Shown here piece by piece: positions 35,591-49,000 of a DNA stretch of 64,000 nucleotides (the first letter of the stretch is position 1; every line of letters begins with the position of its first letter). The notes below the pieces were generated by a model. That model had not been told where the DNA came from. It searched no databases and worked only from the letters and a program-made list of their open reading frames with translations. Source of the DNA: Sisyra terminalis (Eukaryota; Arthropoda; Insecta; Neuroptera; Sisyridae); NCBI GenBank assembly GCA_958496175.1, contig OY292278.1:22444001-22508000 (forward strand), read 5' to 3'. The position numbers were made by a program, and so were the translations under genes.

Positions 35591-37413
35591 TCAAACTGTT
35601 TCTGTTAAATCTTCAACATTCGTATTATGCCCTCGTTGATGTCTCTTCATACTACTTGAATCATGGAACCCTTTACCACAAATAGGACATGAAAAAGGTG
35701 TTTCTCCTGTATGTATGCGAGTGTGGACTGTTAAATTTCCTTTAGTAGCAAATGTTTTCTCACAATAACAGCATTCGTATGGTTTATAACCCGTGTGCAA
35801 TTGTAAATGTATTTTCAAGTGTGTACTTTGTCGAAATGATTTTTCACAAATTGTGCATTTGAACGGTTTTTCGCCCGTGTGTCTTAATTTGTGGACACTT
35901 AACGAACTATAGTAGGGAAAAGATTTGTTACATATATCACAGTGGAATGATTTTTCACCTGTGTGCTTAATGCTATGTTGTTTTAAACCAAGCTTAGTGG
36001 AAAAACCTTTACCACATACATCACAAAATAATGATTTTTCGCCATGTATACGTTGATGTGTTTGTAGTGCAGCTTTGGTAATATATCGAAGACCACAGAT
36101 AGAACAAGCAAAGGGTCGTTCTACATCATCGAGACACCTGCGTCGACGAAGAATTCCTTTACGACGTTCATGCGTTACATTGTGGTTCGTTTCTGGGTCC
36201 GGGTTTGTATGTTTGAGAAGATGAGTTCTTAAAGAGGTTGCCTGAATAAATCCTTTTCCACATTCGTTACATTTATGAGGTCTTTCGCCAGTATGAATCA
36301 TTTCGTGTCGACGTAAGTTTACACGTCGGGCAAATCGGTGTCCGCAGGTTTTACATTCATAACATTTTCCATTTACATGCATTTGCATGTGGCTAGTTAT
36401 ATTTCGAGCGATTAGTACTTTTCCACACACAAAACAAACAGTTCTACGTCTCCTACTATTTTTTTTCTTCTGCGGGCTGATTTCCTTGATTTGCTTATCC
36501 GCAAAAACCACCTCTTCGTGTTCTGGTTCTTCCATCTTCACTATATGAAGCAGTGGGTCTGCGTTTTGGACATCATTTTCCGGTTTTTCATGATAAGCAT
36601 GATCATCATAATACTCATAGTTTTCACTTTCAACATCAGATTTATCATTATTTTCTTTCGAGGCGTCTTCATTGGCATGAACTATTTCATGCCGACGTAA
36701 GTCTACATCTCGTCCGAATCTCAATCCGCATGTTTTACAATCAATATGTTTTTCTTTTGAATGCGTTTCTACGTGCTTCTTGAAGTTTCTACTAAATACT
36801 ACCTTTCCACACATAGAACACTCTGTTTTACTCAGTACTTTTTTCTTCTCGACCCTTCGTTTGGTATTTTCGGTCGGTTCCTTCGCAAAATTTTCCTCTA
36901 CAACCTCTACATGTTCTTGTACTTCGAGCGCAAAACATTTCGCTTCAGGTTCTTTTTCCTCAACCTTCACTACATAATTTAGTGGGTCTATATAGCTGAT
37001 ATCGTCTGTGCTTTGGACGCTTTGGGTATCAGGAGAATTTTCATTTTGGACATTGAATTCTTCAATTACAATAATATTTTTATTTTCCCTCAATATTGTA
37101 TCAACTTCCTCACAACGTATTTTGAAATTGTACGCAATATTGACCTTTTCTACACATTTTTCGCATATGGTAAATGGAAAACCATCATTGGGTGCAATCT
37201 TAATGAAAACAGAAAATTATTAATATCATTTTTGCAACAATTTAAAAAAAATAATGGGATACTTACCTGCACGTTAGCGCACTCCATTACCTTTTTAGCA
37301 ATATTACCACTTTCGCTATCAAATTTAAAAATTGATACCAAATCTTCATCTTTAGCCATACAAGTACGACAATTGTCATCCGTGAAATTGATAATGTGTT
37401 CGTATGAATTCAT
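35591..37413 (-). CDS. ZAD-type C2H2 zinc finger protein A, 11 fingers, 2 exons
   Basis: Exon 1 is 37413-37267 and exon 2 is 37198-35591, joined in phase 0 by a 68 bp GT-AG intron (CAG|GTAAGT ... TTAAG|ATT), for 584 residues. The N-terminus is a zinc-finger-associated domain split by the intron: CRTCMAKDE in exon 1, then FPFTICEKCVEKVNIAYNFK in exon 2, supplying the paired zinc cysteines. Such domains mediate dimerisation. Eleven C2H2 fingers follow at about residues 176-577, the later ones joined by HTGEKPF-type linkers, as expected of a nuclear sequence-specific DNA-binding regulator. Fingers 1-2 with their acidic lead-in are repeated as fingers 3-4. The gene is the tandem paralogue of the one at 39.3-40.6 kb, with the same exon 1 length and intron position. 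DNA target unknown. Confidence 0.94.
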
Positions 37414-37800
37414 TTTTAAATAAAAATCTTACACCATAGAGAAATAAAACATAGAGTGACATAGGCACATAGAGGTAACGACAAACGCCCTAATTCTTAG
37501 TCATTGGAACAGAAAGAGAAAGAACATGCAGGCTATTTCTCATTTTGTCTATGAGAGAAGGAGATAAAAACCTAATTGGGTAACTAATGGCCAACAGACC
37601 TAGTTTTTGCAACTGAAACCGAATTTCAGACTAAAAATAAAACTTCCTTCTACATAAGTTCTTTTATTCACTTATTTTACATTTGATTCATTAAAAATTA
37701 AGTATATAAAAATAAAATAAAATAGTATATACGTCATAAGGAAATTGTAATAATGAAAATTTGTTACAATTTCTAAAGCTTCTAAAGTAAATGAAATATC

Positions 37801-38022
37801 GGTTCAAGTCCCCTTTAGCACAGTTAAATCTCGCAACGTTGCATTTTCTACTTTGTTTTTTATTCTATACGCGATTTTTTGGTTCATTCAATTCTAATAT
37901 GGTATACTTTTCTCTTTTAAACTAAATTTTCATTATAGACCGATTTATTCGCGAATTGAATTAAAAACAAAGTATGAAATGCAACGTTGCCAGATTTGAC
38001 TGTGCTAAAAGGGACTTGAGCC
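37801..38022. mobile_element. MITE family A, copy 3 (222 bp)
   Basis: Ends GGTTCAAGTCCCCTTTAGCA / TGCTAAAAGGGACTTGAGCC. Exact 8-bp duplication GAAATATC at 37793-37800 and 38023-38030. It lies between the two zinc finger genes. Confidence 0.93.
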
Positions 38023-38030
38023 GAAATATC

Positions 38031-39268
38031 TCCTTTTTTAGTCATTATGAATCAAGGAACCAGTATTTAATCAGTAATAATGTGTTCAGTAACGTAGAGT
38101 GGTCGGTACCAAAGGGGGGGGGGTAACCCAGGGTACCATATGAAAAGGGGCATATTGGCATTGATGATTCCATGAAAAATTTTGCTTTGAAAAAAACACA
38201 TTGAGTACATTTCTAAGTAAGGTGCAGTGGAGTAGATCCGTACACGGGACAAATCCGCCCTAGGCCCTTATTTATTTGAATTTGCATTGCAATGTACCAA
38301 CTGTAAGGTATAACTCTTCCTTTGGTTAGTTTTCTAAGTATCCGGTTATTCCCGCGTTCAATTCGTTTGAGAAAGTTCATAGTATTTCCAGGTGCAGAAT
38401 AAAAATTGAGTTAAGTATTATAAAACCACTATAATAATATCGCTTTTGCCCCATGGCATAGGGAAATAAAATTTAATAATTTTTAAACAGGTAGGTACGG
38501 TTTTGCCCCAGTCCCGGAGTAAGTCCACCCTCCCAGCACTGTTTGTTATTTATTAAGAAATTCAGAAGTTTCAGAAGATATTTTTAATCTAAATTAATGC
38601 AATTTTAAGAATAAACCATGCGCTAAATAATAATACTTAGAATATTAGATTTTAGTGTAATAGATAGAAAATACACCAGATTAAAGTAATTTTATAATTT
38701 CTGGATGGGTTTTCCCACTCCACCCCACTTAAAGAATTTAAATATATTTGACTTTTCACCAATTTTCTTGACTAATGATGAAAATCGGAGGCGACGAAAT
38801 TCCGGTTGGCCCCAGGCGGCGAAATCGCACGCTACGCCACTGAATGTCTTCGTACTTAAATACATGCAAAAAAATTGCAACCCCATCCTTTGAATTTTTC
38901 CGGGGTCCATACCCGTTCATACGTATACATATTGATTATTTTATTAATTTTTTTCAAACCAGGGCTGGGCTGTACTATTTAAAATATATACTATAAATGT
39001 ATAGCGAATGCAGCTTATAACTCTAGCTATTATGTAGAAAGCAGTAGAATACGGTTACTTGAATTATTTTTGTTAAATCTCCGGCATTTGGTCCAGTCTC
39101 AATACCAAAATAAATTAGTGTTTGCTATTGATTTGATGATCAAAAAAATAAGTTTTTAACTTATAACTTAAACTGGAATCGATGCTAGAACTAAACTTTG
39201 ACTCCGGAATTGGAGTTGGAGTCAAATCAATTTTATTAAAGTTCCCCAGTCTTGCTTCAAAAATTCAT
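38031..39268. other. Spacer between the tandem zinc finger genes
   Basis: It holds the 3' side of zinc finger gene B at its right end. A run of Gs occurs near 38114-38123. No other gene. Confidence 0.5.
39232..39237 (-). promoter_or_regulatory. Probable polyadenylation signal of zinc finger gene B
   Basis: AATAAA on the minus strand, about 32 bases after the stop codon. This would give a very short 3' UTR. Confidence 0.4.
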
Positions 39269-40643
39269 TTAAGATGAATCTTTAGCTATGGAATGTCCTC
39301 GTTGATGTTTCTTCATACTGCTAGAATCATGGAACCCTTTACCACAAATAGGACACAAATACGGCGTTTCTCCTGTATGTATGCGAATGTGAACTGTTAA
39401 ATTTCCTTTGATAGTAAACCTTTTTCCGCAATGAGAGCATTTGTAAGGTTTAACACCCGCATGTAGTCGCGCATGAATTTTTAAGTGTGCACTTTGTCTA
39501 AACGTTTTTTCACAATATGTGCATTTATAAGGTCTTTCACCCGTGTGCTTCATTTTATGAATTCGTAACGAATTATCGTAGGTAAATGCTTTATTACATA
39601 TATCACAGACAAACGATTTTTCTCCTGAGTGACTAACACTATGCTGTTTTAAACCGACTTTGGTGGTAAAACCTTTCCCACATTCACTGCAAAAGAAAGA
39701 TTTACCACCATGTTGAAGTTGGTGGTTTTTTAATCCATTCTTGGTAAAATATTGTTGACCACAGACATCACAAGAAAACGGCAGCTGTACATTGTCTAGA
39801 TTTTTGATTACATGCCTACGAAATTCTCCACGACGTCCACAACGGGTTTCTAGATCCGGGTTTGTGTGCTTCAGAAGATGAGCTTCTAATGAAGTTGCTT
39901 GAATAAATCCTTGTCCACATTCGTTACATTTATGCGGCCTTTCGCCGGTATGAATCATTTCGTGTCGACGTAAATTGGAAGTGGTAGTAAAACGTTGTCC
40001 ACAGGACTTACATTCAAATCTTTTTTCATGCCTTCGTTTGTGAGCTTTGAATTTTCTAGTGAGAATTTCCTTTCCACAGACAGGACACAAAGTTGTACTA
40101 AGTTCCTTCTTCTCCTCATTTTTCTTTTGACTGGTATCTTCGGTTAGTTCCTTCGCAAAAACTTTCTCTTCGTATTCTTCTTCCTTCACCTTTTCTGTAC
40201 AACTAAGAGGGTCTGTATCGTCTATATACGGAACATCGAGAGCATTTTCAACTTTAACGTTAATATCATCGATTATATCTATTAAGACTATATTTTTATT
40301 ATCCCTCAGTAATATATCAGTTTTTTCACAACGTATTTTAAAATCGTAAGCAACATTGACTTTTTCTATGCAATCTTCACAAATAGTAGTTGGAAAACCG
40401 TCGTTTGGTATAACCTTAACGAAAAAGAAGTCATATAAATATTTTTTGTACATTTGAGTCATATATTTTCAAAAAAATGCTTATTTTGAATCTTACCTGC
40501 ACGTTAGCACACGCCATTATCTTATTAGCGATATCACAATTTTCACTATCGAATTTAAAAATTGGTAACAAATACTCATTTTTGGTCATGCAAGTACGAC
40601 AAATTTCATTCGAAAAGTTTGTTCTTTCTTCGTAATAGCTCAT
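39269..40643 (-). CDS. ZAD-type C2H2 zinc finger protein B, 9 fingers, 2 exons
   Basis: Exon 1 is 40643-40497 and exon 2 is 40414-39269, joined in phase 0 across an 82 bp GT-AG intron, for 430 residues. The ZAD is again split by the intron (CRTCMTKNE in exon 1; FPTTICEDCIEKVNVAYDFK in exon 2). Nine C2H2 fingers run from about residue 158 to 423, with HTGERPYKC-type linkers. The finger order matches protein A from A's third finger on: CNECGQGFIQATSL, CSECGKGFTTKVGLKQH and CPICGKGFHDSSSMKKHQRGH each have a close partner there. Exon 1 is 147 bp in both genes. The pair is a tandem duplication about 1.9 kb apart. It is probably a nuclear DNA-binding transcription factor; the target cannot be read from sequence. 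Confidence 0.94.
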
Positions 40644-41231
40644 TTTTCAAATAAGAGTTTTATATTCCAAGTTGCATTGAGATCACTGTACATAATAATA
40701 ATGACCAATAATGACTGTCAAATACAATGGTGAATAATCGGTAGCACCGGTAGTAGCACCAGCGGCTCCTTTTTACACCTTTTTTCTCTCTTCTTTCAAA
40801 TATTCTAATTTATCTCTTTTTATCGAGAGCGCAGCATGACTCCCGGAGTTAAATAAGTGCAATTCTGAAAATAATTTAAGAAAAAACATTTTTTTTATGT
40901 ATAATTTATTAACTTTTGATATTACAAACACTTACAACATATTATTTCTAAGATAAATTGAAACAGTTGAATTTCTGAACTGATTTTTCTGTTTTGTATT
41001 CTTACCTTTTCCTAGTTTATATCCATCTTACTATGGAATCGATGGAATCTTAAGAATTTTTGCAATATTCTATATCATTTTAAAATGTAAAATATCTTCA
41101 AGTTTTTAAGTAATAAAAATTATATATTGATGGGAATCAATGGTTATGGTATCAAAAATTAAATAATGTATTTTTCTTGTCTACTAAAAATTTTTAACAA
41201 CCAGCCTAAATCGACGTTGAAAAACACTTTT

Positions 41232-41421
41232 GGCTCAAGCTCCTTTTAAGTCGGCCAACAGCTGATAATGTCGCATTTTCTACTTAGTTTTATTCTAATA
41301 TAATTTTCTCTTTTGTATCTAAATTTTCATTATGGGCTGATTTATTTGCGAATTAAATTTAAAAAAAAATAGAAAATGTAACGTTGTCAGATACTAACCA
41401 ACTTAAAAAGGACTTGAGCTA
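41232..41421. mobile_element. MITE family A, copy 4 (internally shortened)
   Basis: Ends GGCTCAAGCTCCTTTTAA / TTAAAAAGGACTTGAGCT, with the usual centre (TTTTCATTATGGGCTGATTT). About 30 bases are missing from the left arm. No clear target duplication. Confidence 0.8.
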
Positions 41422-41870
41422 CCTATTGAAAGGCCTATTGAAAATATTATTAACTTTTGAATGATGTATTCAAAAATTGTTCATGTAAATGTTTTAAGGC
41501 ACTTTAAAAACGAACTTGAAAAAATATAAATAAAATGAAGGAACTATCCCTTACGTCCCTTTTTTACGCAACCCTTTGGCTTGGAACCATTTTAGTTCTT
41601 CAGGATGTTCAGGATCATCTAAACACGAACTTGAAAACTTCGGTAGACACTGGTAGAGACCCAATCGGTAGTCTAATAAATTTTTTTTTGTTAGTAAATT
41701 AGACTAATTAAAACTATAAATAACAGTAGAGTACAATAGTTCTTCTAGGATGCAGTGTACAAGAGTTCACAAGAGACCTAAAAATTAGAACTATTGAAAA
41801 ATCACAAAAATAGTTGCTAAACGAAAAGGATAGAATAAATAAGCTATGCATTCTTGAAAAAATTACTTTG

Positions 41871-42094
41871 GGCTCATGTCTCTTTTAGGAAGGTACATAT
41901 TTGGCAACGTTGCATTTTCTCTTTTGTTTTAAATTTATTTCGCGACTCTTTTGTTAATTCCACCTAATATGGTACACATTTCTCTTTTAATGCGAAATTT
42001 TCATTACGGCCTTATTAATTCGCGAATAAAATTAAAAACAAAGTAAAAAAGGCAACGTTGTCAGATATTGACGTCCTTAAAAAGGAAATGACCC
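41871..42094. mobile_element. MITE family A, copy 5 (224 bp)
   Basis: GGCTCATGTCTCTTTTAGGA at the left end and the mirrored, diverged right end near 42075-42094, with the family centre. Flanks TTACTTTG and TTATTTTG match at 7 of 8 positions. Confidence 0.87.
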
Positions 42095-43020
42095 TTATTT
42101 TGTCGATGCTTGTTCAAGAAACTCTGTATATAGACTTCGTACCTGCAATAAGATAATTTCACTTATTAAAACTTTTTAGTGAGTTTTGCAAAATTTATTG
42201 AAAATTATTCCACAATCCTATAACCTCCGTGATACCCGTTTGTTCCAATTTTTAAGTCAATGATAATATTAGTAAGAGCATATTCTATGTATTTAATATT
42301 TTATTTGTAGTTATTATTACAAGAATAAAAGCATGTACCAAACGCTAGTACTATTATTATTACATATTTATATCTTCAAAAATAGAGACAATTTAGTTCA
42401 TTGTTTTATCTGTATTCTGTGAAAATGTTAGTCAGTGTTTGTTATAAGATTTACTTTAATTTTTTTTTCCAACACAACTTCACCTTGCCATTTAATCTTC
42501 AGAAATGTTTGTCTCTTATTGCTTTCTAACATTATGTATAATTTTTTCTCTATTAATTAAAATCTTTTATTGTAATAAATAGAAAACAAACCAAATCTAA
42601 GATGGAGGCATATAATATTTAACAACTTTTCACAAATCAAATTACAAGTAAATTTTAACAAAAAACCAGTATAATATAATAATGCTAAATAAAACTTTCT
42701 AATATTATTTATATATAAATTATTTACAGTTTTATTAAGGCAAATATTTGAATATTTGTTGTATTTCCCTATTATTTTTTATAATATAATGTATCACTTG
42801 AAACAAATAAAAAGTTTCCATGAAATATGGGCGCTATGTGATTATATTATGTTATTAAACAAATCATTTTTAAACATATTTCTTAAATAGTTACGACTGA
42901 GTAAAAGTTCTTCAATAACCTATTTAAAATTGGATGATGCTAATACGTTTTCAGTCCTAATTTATTCGGTTGTTCGAACAACTTTTGTCTAAATAGTTTC
43001 GACACTGGCACTCTTTGAAA
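42095..43020. other. AT-rich DNA downstream of the Sec24 gene
   Basis: Contains the probable polyadenylation signal at 42961. Otherwise nothing supported. Confidence 0.5.
42961..42966 (-). promoter_or_regulatory. Probable polyadenylation signal of the Sec24 gene
   Basis: AATAAA on the minus strand, about 55 bases beyond the stop codon. Confidence 0.4.
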
Positions 43021-46000
43021 TTATTTAACATGCGTCTTTAAGTGTTGCAGAAATTCGTAATACGATAACGCTGTTTCTACTCTGTCTTCAATAAGTTTGT
43101 CGGTAAATAGTTTTATGAGTGGGCTATTATCACTGTAAAAAAGGAGTAATAAACGAAAATTAAAAAAAAATACTCATTAAATTTAGTTTATAGATTTCAC
43201 AATCTTACCGAATTATTTGTATTGTAGCTGGGTATGGCTTTTGCTCATTTAAATGATTTACAAACAAGTGCAGCTTTTCATTTTCAGGCGTTCCCGTTTT
43301 AGGCAATTCGTAACATTCATCTGGAATTGCCGCAAAATATGGAAAACCAAGTAATAAATTCAATAATTCACTGTTGATGTTATGTCCAACATAGATAATC
43401 ATTTCATGCTCACAATCCAAAAGGAATGCTCCCAGTGAAGTAAGTCTACAACAACAAAAAATTAACTCATACTATTTGCAACTTATGCTATGATAAAACT
43501 TACTTTTCAGCACTTAATTGCAACCGTGGCGGTTGTGGCACAATACGTCCATCTTCTGTTGGTAAACCGCCCTCATCCGATAAACTATGAATCGGATAAA
43601 AGTCTGGATATATCGCCTGTATCAGTTGCACCAACGGCAACGTTTTCATTTCATTCATTGCAAAAACTCGATCATCTAACCTTGTGTTTTGACCGGTACG
43701 GAAAGCCACCTAAAATGTTTATAACGTTAATAAAATGATAATTTGATATATATGATGTATATATATGATGTATATATATGAATGTATATATATGATATAT
43801 ATGACAATAAAATTATAAAAATGATAATATAATTCATTAATTATATAATCCTGCAATGAAATTTTCCACAAAAAAAATAGATATGAAAATTCTAGAAAAT
43901 GATAGCGACGTATAGGAATATGACATTGAGGAGAAAAAATAATCTCCCCCTTTTCAATAAAAATCATTTGTTATTAGAAAAAATAATCGGAATTGGAAAA
44001 ATTGTTTTTTTTTTATTATTTAAAGAAATGCCTGCTTTTTGTTCTTTTGTATATGTTACGGTAAGTACGATGAATTAAAAACTATTAATAATTATCTATT
44101 TTTATTGATAAGAATCAAACGTTGTGGAAAGAGTAAGCACTTTTACTTCGGTACTCCTTACTGCTCCGGGAATCCTGTCTGGACTCGGGAAAGTTGCGGA
44201 CGTTATAATCGACAGCAAACAAAAGAATCGATATCCCTAGCGACGTATCATTGAAATTAATTGCATAATGCATGTGCTTGCGCAGTTTCCAGTATATCAT
44301 AATCTCCGGTGCATTCAAAAGTTCTGTAGTTATTGTTTATATTTTTTACTAGGTATCCACGAAGAATAGATACAAGGAGACCGAATGACATCAACTTGAG
44401 GTCCAGTACCAATAAAGCACACTACTCTTCAAGAACCACTCGTTTAAATCATTACGGGGGAAGTATTGTTGTTATAAACAATTGTGATTTCTAATCTTCT
44501 GCGCGATGCAAAATGTATTACCATTCAAAATTTGTCAAAATGTGGCGCCGCCACAAGAATGTCTTGAGTAATAATATGTCTTATATTACCTTAGTTATCT
44601 TACATAAAGTACATAGTTTCGGTTTAAATTAGTACTGCAAATATACTAGTGGCTACGCCACATCTTCACACATTTCCCATGCTACATTGCAAGATTGGAA
44701 TACCTTCTTAATACCTGTTAGTGACAGAAAAGAGAACTATGACCTACGTCTGTTATTAATGTACATAAATATTTTGTAAAGGCCGTTCAGATATACTGTT
44801 CGGTCTCCTTGTATTTACTTTGTGCAGGTATCTTTATAATATATTTTTCCGAGTGACGTTTTGAATTTCGAATTACTCAAGATCCAGATTCTAACCAATA
44901 TATAAGGGTTCGATTGCCTATACCTAATTCGTTTTGCCTATTCTCTGCAATCGTACATGGAGTAAGTTATGGTTTTAGCAGAAATAAATATATTTTCTAA
45001 TATCGGTAAATCGAATAGCATTTAACTTGAGATGAACATTATAGTTTTCTGAATTAATTATAAAGAATTTTGTATCTTAAATGGTTTTTTTCCTTCTTAA
45101 ATTTAAAAAAAATATGCAATTCTTTTTGGCCGTACAACCCAATAAAAGTCGACCTTTGGACAACTCATAGACAATATAGTACAAGCATTATGCAGAAAAA
45201 TAAGGAGAAATCATTTTTTACAAATCAGTGTTTACTTACATATTTTAGCAACGCCACAATGTATAAGGGTAATAGTTTCAAACTAGCTGGAGCCAAAAGG
45301 CTTGAACTGTTGGATCCTTGATTTAAAGACATTTTATAAGCGGACAAAACATCGATTACCACATTAATAAACGCATCCCGTGCATCTGATAAACTTGATT
45401 GAAATGAACGATCGACCGCTAAAAATATTTTAGGTTTAAATTTTTTCCTTTTTTTTTAAATGTATTACTTACCCATTTTAGCTACAAGACCAACAATACA
45501 CTGCTGATCAGCCGAATTTAAAACATCAGTCAACCTTGAGGCAATTGGCAAACAAAGAGTATGAACTCGAATTCGGCGTTCAGCTAACAGAAAATAATGT
45601 TTTAAAATTGATTTGATTATGTATATTTTTATATTTTTACCTTTACTTGAAGTATACAATAAAGCAGCTTGAAAACAAACCGTTTGTATATCAGAAAGGC
45701 TTTCTTCAATTGAAACTTGCATCCCATAACCAGAGTCAGGGTTGCAATTGGGCAACGATAATAAATCTGTTGATCGAACAAAGAAATTTCCATGGAATGT
45801 GTGAATAGCAAGGCCTCTGAAAGAAAATAAAACTCCAATTAAAAATCTGACTTATAAAAAAAAAAAATTCTCAAAATACCGGGTGCATCGGATTCGCATA
45901 ACTGCTTCATAACCGATTTTCCTTAACAAATATCTTCGTAAACAATTTTCGAATTGCAAAGCTTGATTGACTCGATTAGCTTTAAATAAGGGCCAATGGT

Positions 46001-49000
46001 GAATACATCCGGCACTAAATTTACTAATACCCGCTAAAAAAATGAAAAAGCAAAAATTTAGTTTTTTATGAATAATTACAGAATAATGATAAGCTTACAA
46101 ATAGTGCTGATGTCCACATACTGGCTATTTAATATAAACAAATCAACGGCAACCTGGTGAGCACTACAATCAAGAGCTAAACGTTTATAAAAATCAGTCG
46201 CCGGATTTAGATGTGCCACTTCAATATTCGACCGTTGTGACGGAACTTCTCGAGACGTTAAACTTCCCGGTCCAACTGTTGGTAAAGTACATTGAAATAC
46301 TGAAACTCTTCCACCAGTAGCACTCTAAATCAAAAAAAATAAATTATCCTCTGTTTCTTTTTTAAACGAGCCATTTTCTTTTGTACCATTAACTTCAAAG
46401 CAGCTTGCAAAGCAGCCCCCAACGCCGACCCGTTGTCATGTGAATTCAAAAAGCGTGTTGACAACTGAGCTAGTAAATCACGAATAAGGTCCTTGCGTTC
46501 TTCCATATTTACGATCAAACTATCAGGACATGGAAGGAAAATATCTAACAACAAAAAACTCTTATTGAAGTACAAATTTTAGCATTTTTATATTCTTTGT
46601 TACCATCAATATCGACAATGGTCATCTCATGCGGTTGGCTAACTCCTTCGTTCAGCGAATAAAAATGCAACGACGAGTTGTAACAAAGGAATCCAATTTG
46701 CGTTCGAGAATCGCCTGGCATATTATCCAGTTCTTCTAGCAAAACGTCACAAACAATTCTCAAATAACCGGATTCGATTGCTAAACTAGATACGTCTAAT
46801 AGAAACAAATAGACTGACGGTTGTGGTGGTCGAAGCTGAAAAAAAATATGTTTAGGTGAAAACATGTTAACGATCCCTGATGAATGTTAAGATATATCAA
46901 TTAGTTTGGGAAAAAAATAATACAAGTTATATCTTTGACTCTTAACCGGGATTTGCCGGGAATTTTTCTGAGAATTTTAACCTGAGATTTTTGGTAGTTT
47001 TCTGGTACTTACGCAAAGAAACCAAAGTGTAAACTGAATGTATTTTTTTTATAAATGCTACAGTCAAAGTTGACATGTAGCATAGAAAAATATTTTTAAA
47101 AAAAATCAAAATTACAATGGATTTAAAAAAATAATTTACTAACAAATTAAATTCGATAACACAAACATCCATATAGCAAACATATTGGAATAATTTATAC
47201 CCTACTATTGTACTATGGATAGTACCAAGGACTAATAGAAGTGAAGAACTAGTTTGAAAATTTCCCCTATTCATCACATTATTAGGACAAACCATTACTT
47301 TTTTTTTTGTACATTTTATATCAGTTGGGGTTGAGAGACCTAAGCACTGTCCTCTCAAATAAAGTTTGCTACTAGGATTCGAAAAGCAGAATATAATGAA
47401 ATATTAATAAAAATAATAAGCCAAAAGCGGAAAGCACGTGGTTTAAAAAAGCTACATCAACATAAGAAAAAAAAAAACGTTTTAAGCTGGTTAATCATTG
47501 ATCAAAGAATTCAATCTATATATACTCATTCAAAAATATCAACAAAGGAAATAAAAAGTAACGATCCTCCATTACTCGGGTTTTAGTATACGATTCATAA
47601 GTTGCTCAATTTTCATTATGGTCCGATTTATTCGCGAATTAAATTTTAAGCATAGTAGTAAATGCAACGTTGCCACGTAGCCAGATTTTGATTTTCGCTT
47701 AAGTATAAGCGAACAGTTTGTTTATTTTTGGCGGTTAATACGCCCAAATTCAGTTTCGACCAAAACTTCGGCTGATTTTTGGTTGAAATTTTGTTCAAAA
47801 TCAAAGCTTTGATCGGACTCAAATGACGATGCATTTATAAAAAGTACAAATGTACTAAAGTCAGTTTTGCAAAATATTAGACGCTGGTCCATAAACATAA
47901 ATGCAAAAAATAAATTAACGATTATTAATAAATTAATTTTAGCTTTAAATAGTACTCCTAACTCTTTGATGCACTAAACTGAACCTGCTATATAACAATT
48001 GAACAAAAGACGAACTTATGAACGTACAGAGGAAAAAATAATATCAGGTGAAAATACCCAACAAGATTACAACCACAGAGATGAAATATAAAATGCTAAT
48101 GTTGTATTTATATAGGCCTTTAGATCTTTAGATAGACCTATCGAATAACATCAAATTTCGGAGACCCTTTTTACTGCTGCCCTCTGACGGCGACCATTTT
48201 CGACCGAATTCGTTGAAGTGAAATGACAGTTAGAGAGAGATAGGATCTCTGAATTATTTACTATTCCAAATAATGTGAAACATGAGTCCTCTATTCTTCA
48301 TTTCTATGATTACAATTTACAACCCTCATTCTCGTACTCTTATGTTATCGCTATTACTATATCTATATAAATTTAGTACTTACCATATACTCTTGAGGGG
48401 CAATATATTCGATTGTACTCGATTTAATCTCAGGCCTTTTGGACGGATCTCCATACGTTTTACTAACCGGATCAAATAAAAATTCCTCCGGCACTAAAAT
48501 TGTAAAATTCAAAATGAATAAAAATACCATTAGACATTTTTCTAACGACTTACATTCGTTGACTCGATAACATAGATTACATTTCCATCGTTTCGAATCA
48601 ACAAAATACACAAACGGATTAATGTAAGTTCGGCAAGCACGACACCGAACAATTGTCGTGCACTGAATAACGGGAAGATACTAAAAAAATATTCTAATTA
48701 AAACTGAACCCATGCATTTTTTTAATTAATAATTTACGTTTAAATCTTTAAAAGGATGAATTAATACACCTAGCGGCAATCGGGACTTGTTCAGCAACGC
48801 ATTGTTTTCGGGAATTTTTGTCATTGTACATCGAAATATACTGTAAAAGAAAATGTTATTAAAATCTCCTCAAACTAAAACAAAAATAAAAAACGTACTC
48901 AGGATGACAGTTGGCTGCTTCGAAGTCTTGTTGTGCTAACTTTATTCGGGGCGCTTCAACAGGATGAGGTGGTAAGATATTGCGATTGTTAATCAAATCA

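Noticed and set aside
36491..37223. Several plus-strand frames opposite zinc finger gene A
   Set aside because: They are antisense readings of the acidic and finger-rich coding sequence.
38114..38130. G-run as a possible G-quadruplex
   Set aside because: A single G run without three further runs at suitable spacing does not support a quadruplex.
40431..40462. Start of zinc finger gene B at an intronic ATG (M-T-Q-M-Y)
   Set aside because: Starting there would lose the first half of the ZAD. The spliced form gives the same exon layout as gene A.
46942..47358. 138-residue minus-strand frame in a Sec24 intron
   Set aside because: It has no recognisable domain, is AT-driven (Phe, Ile, Lys), and lies inside an intron bounded by good splice sites.
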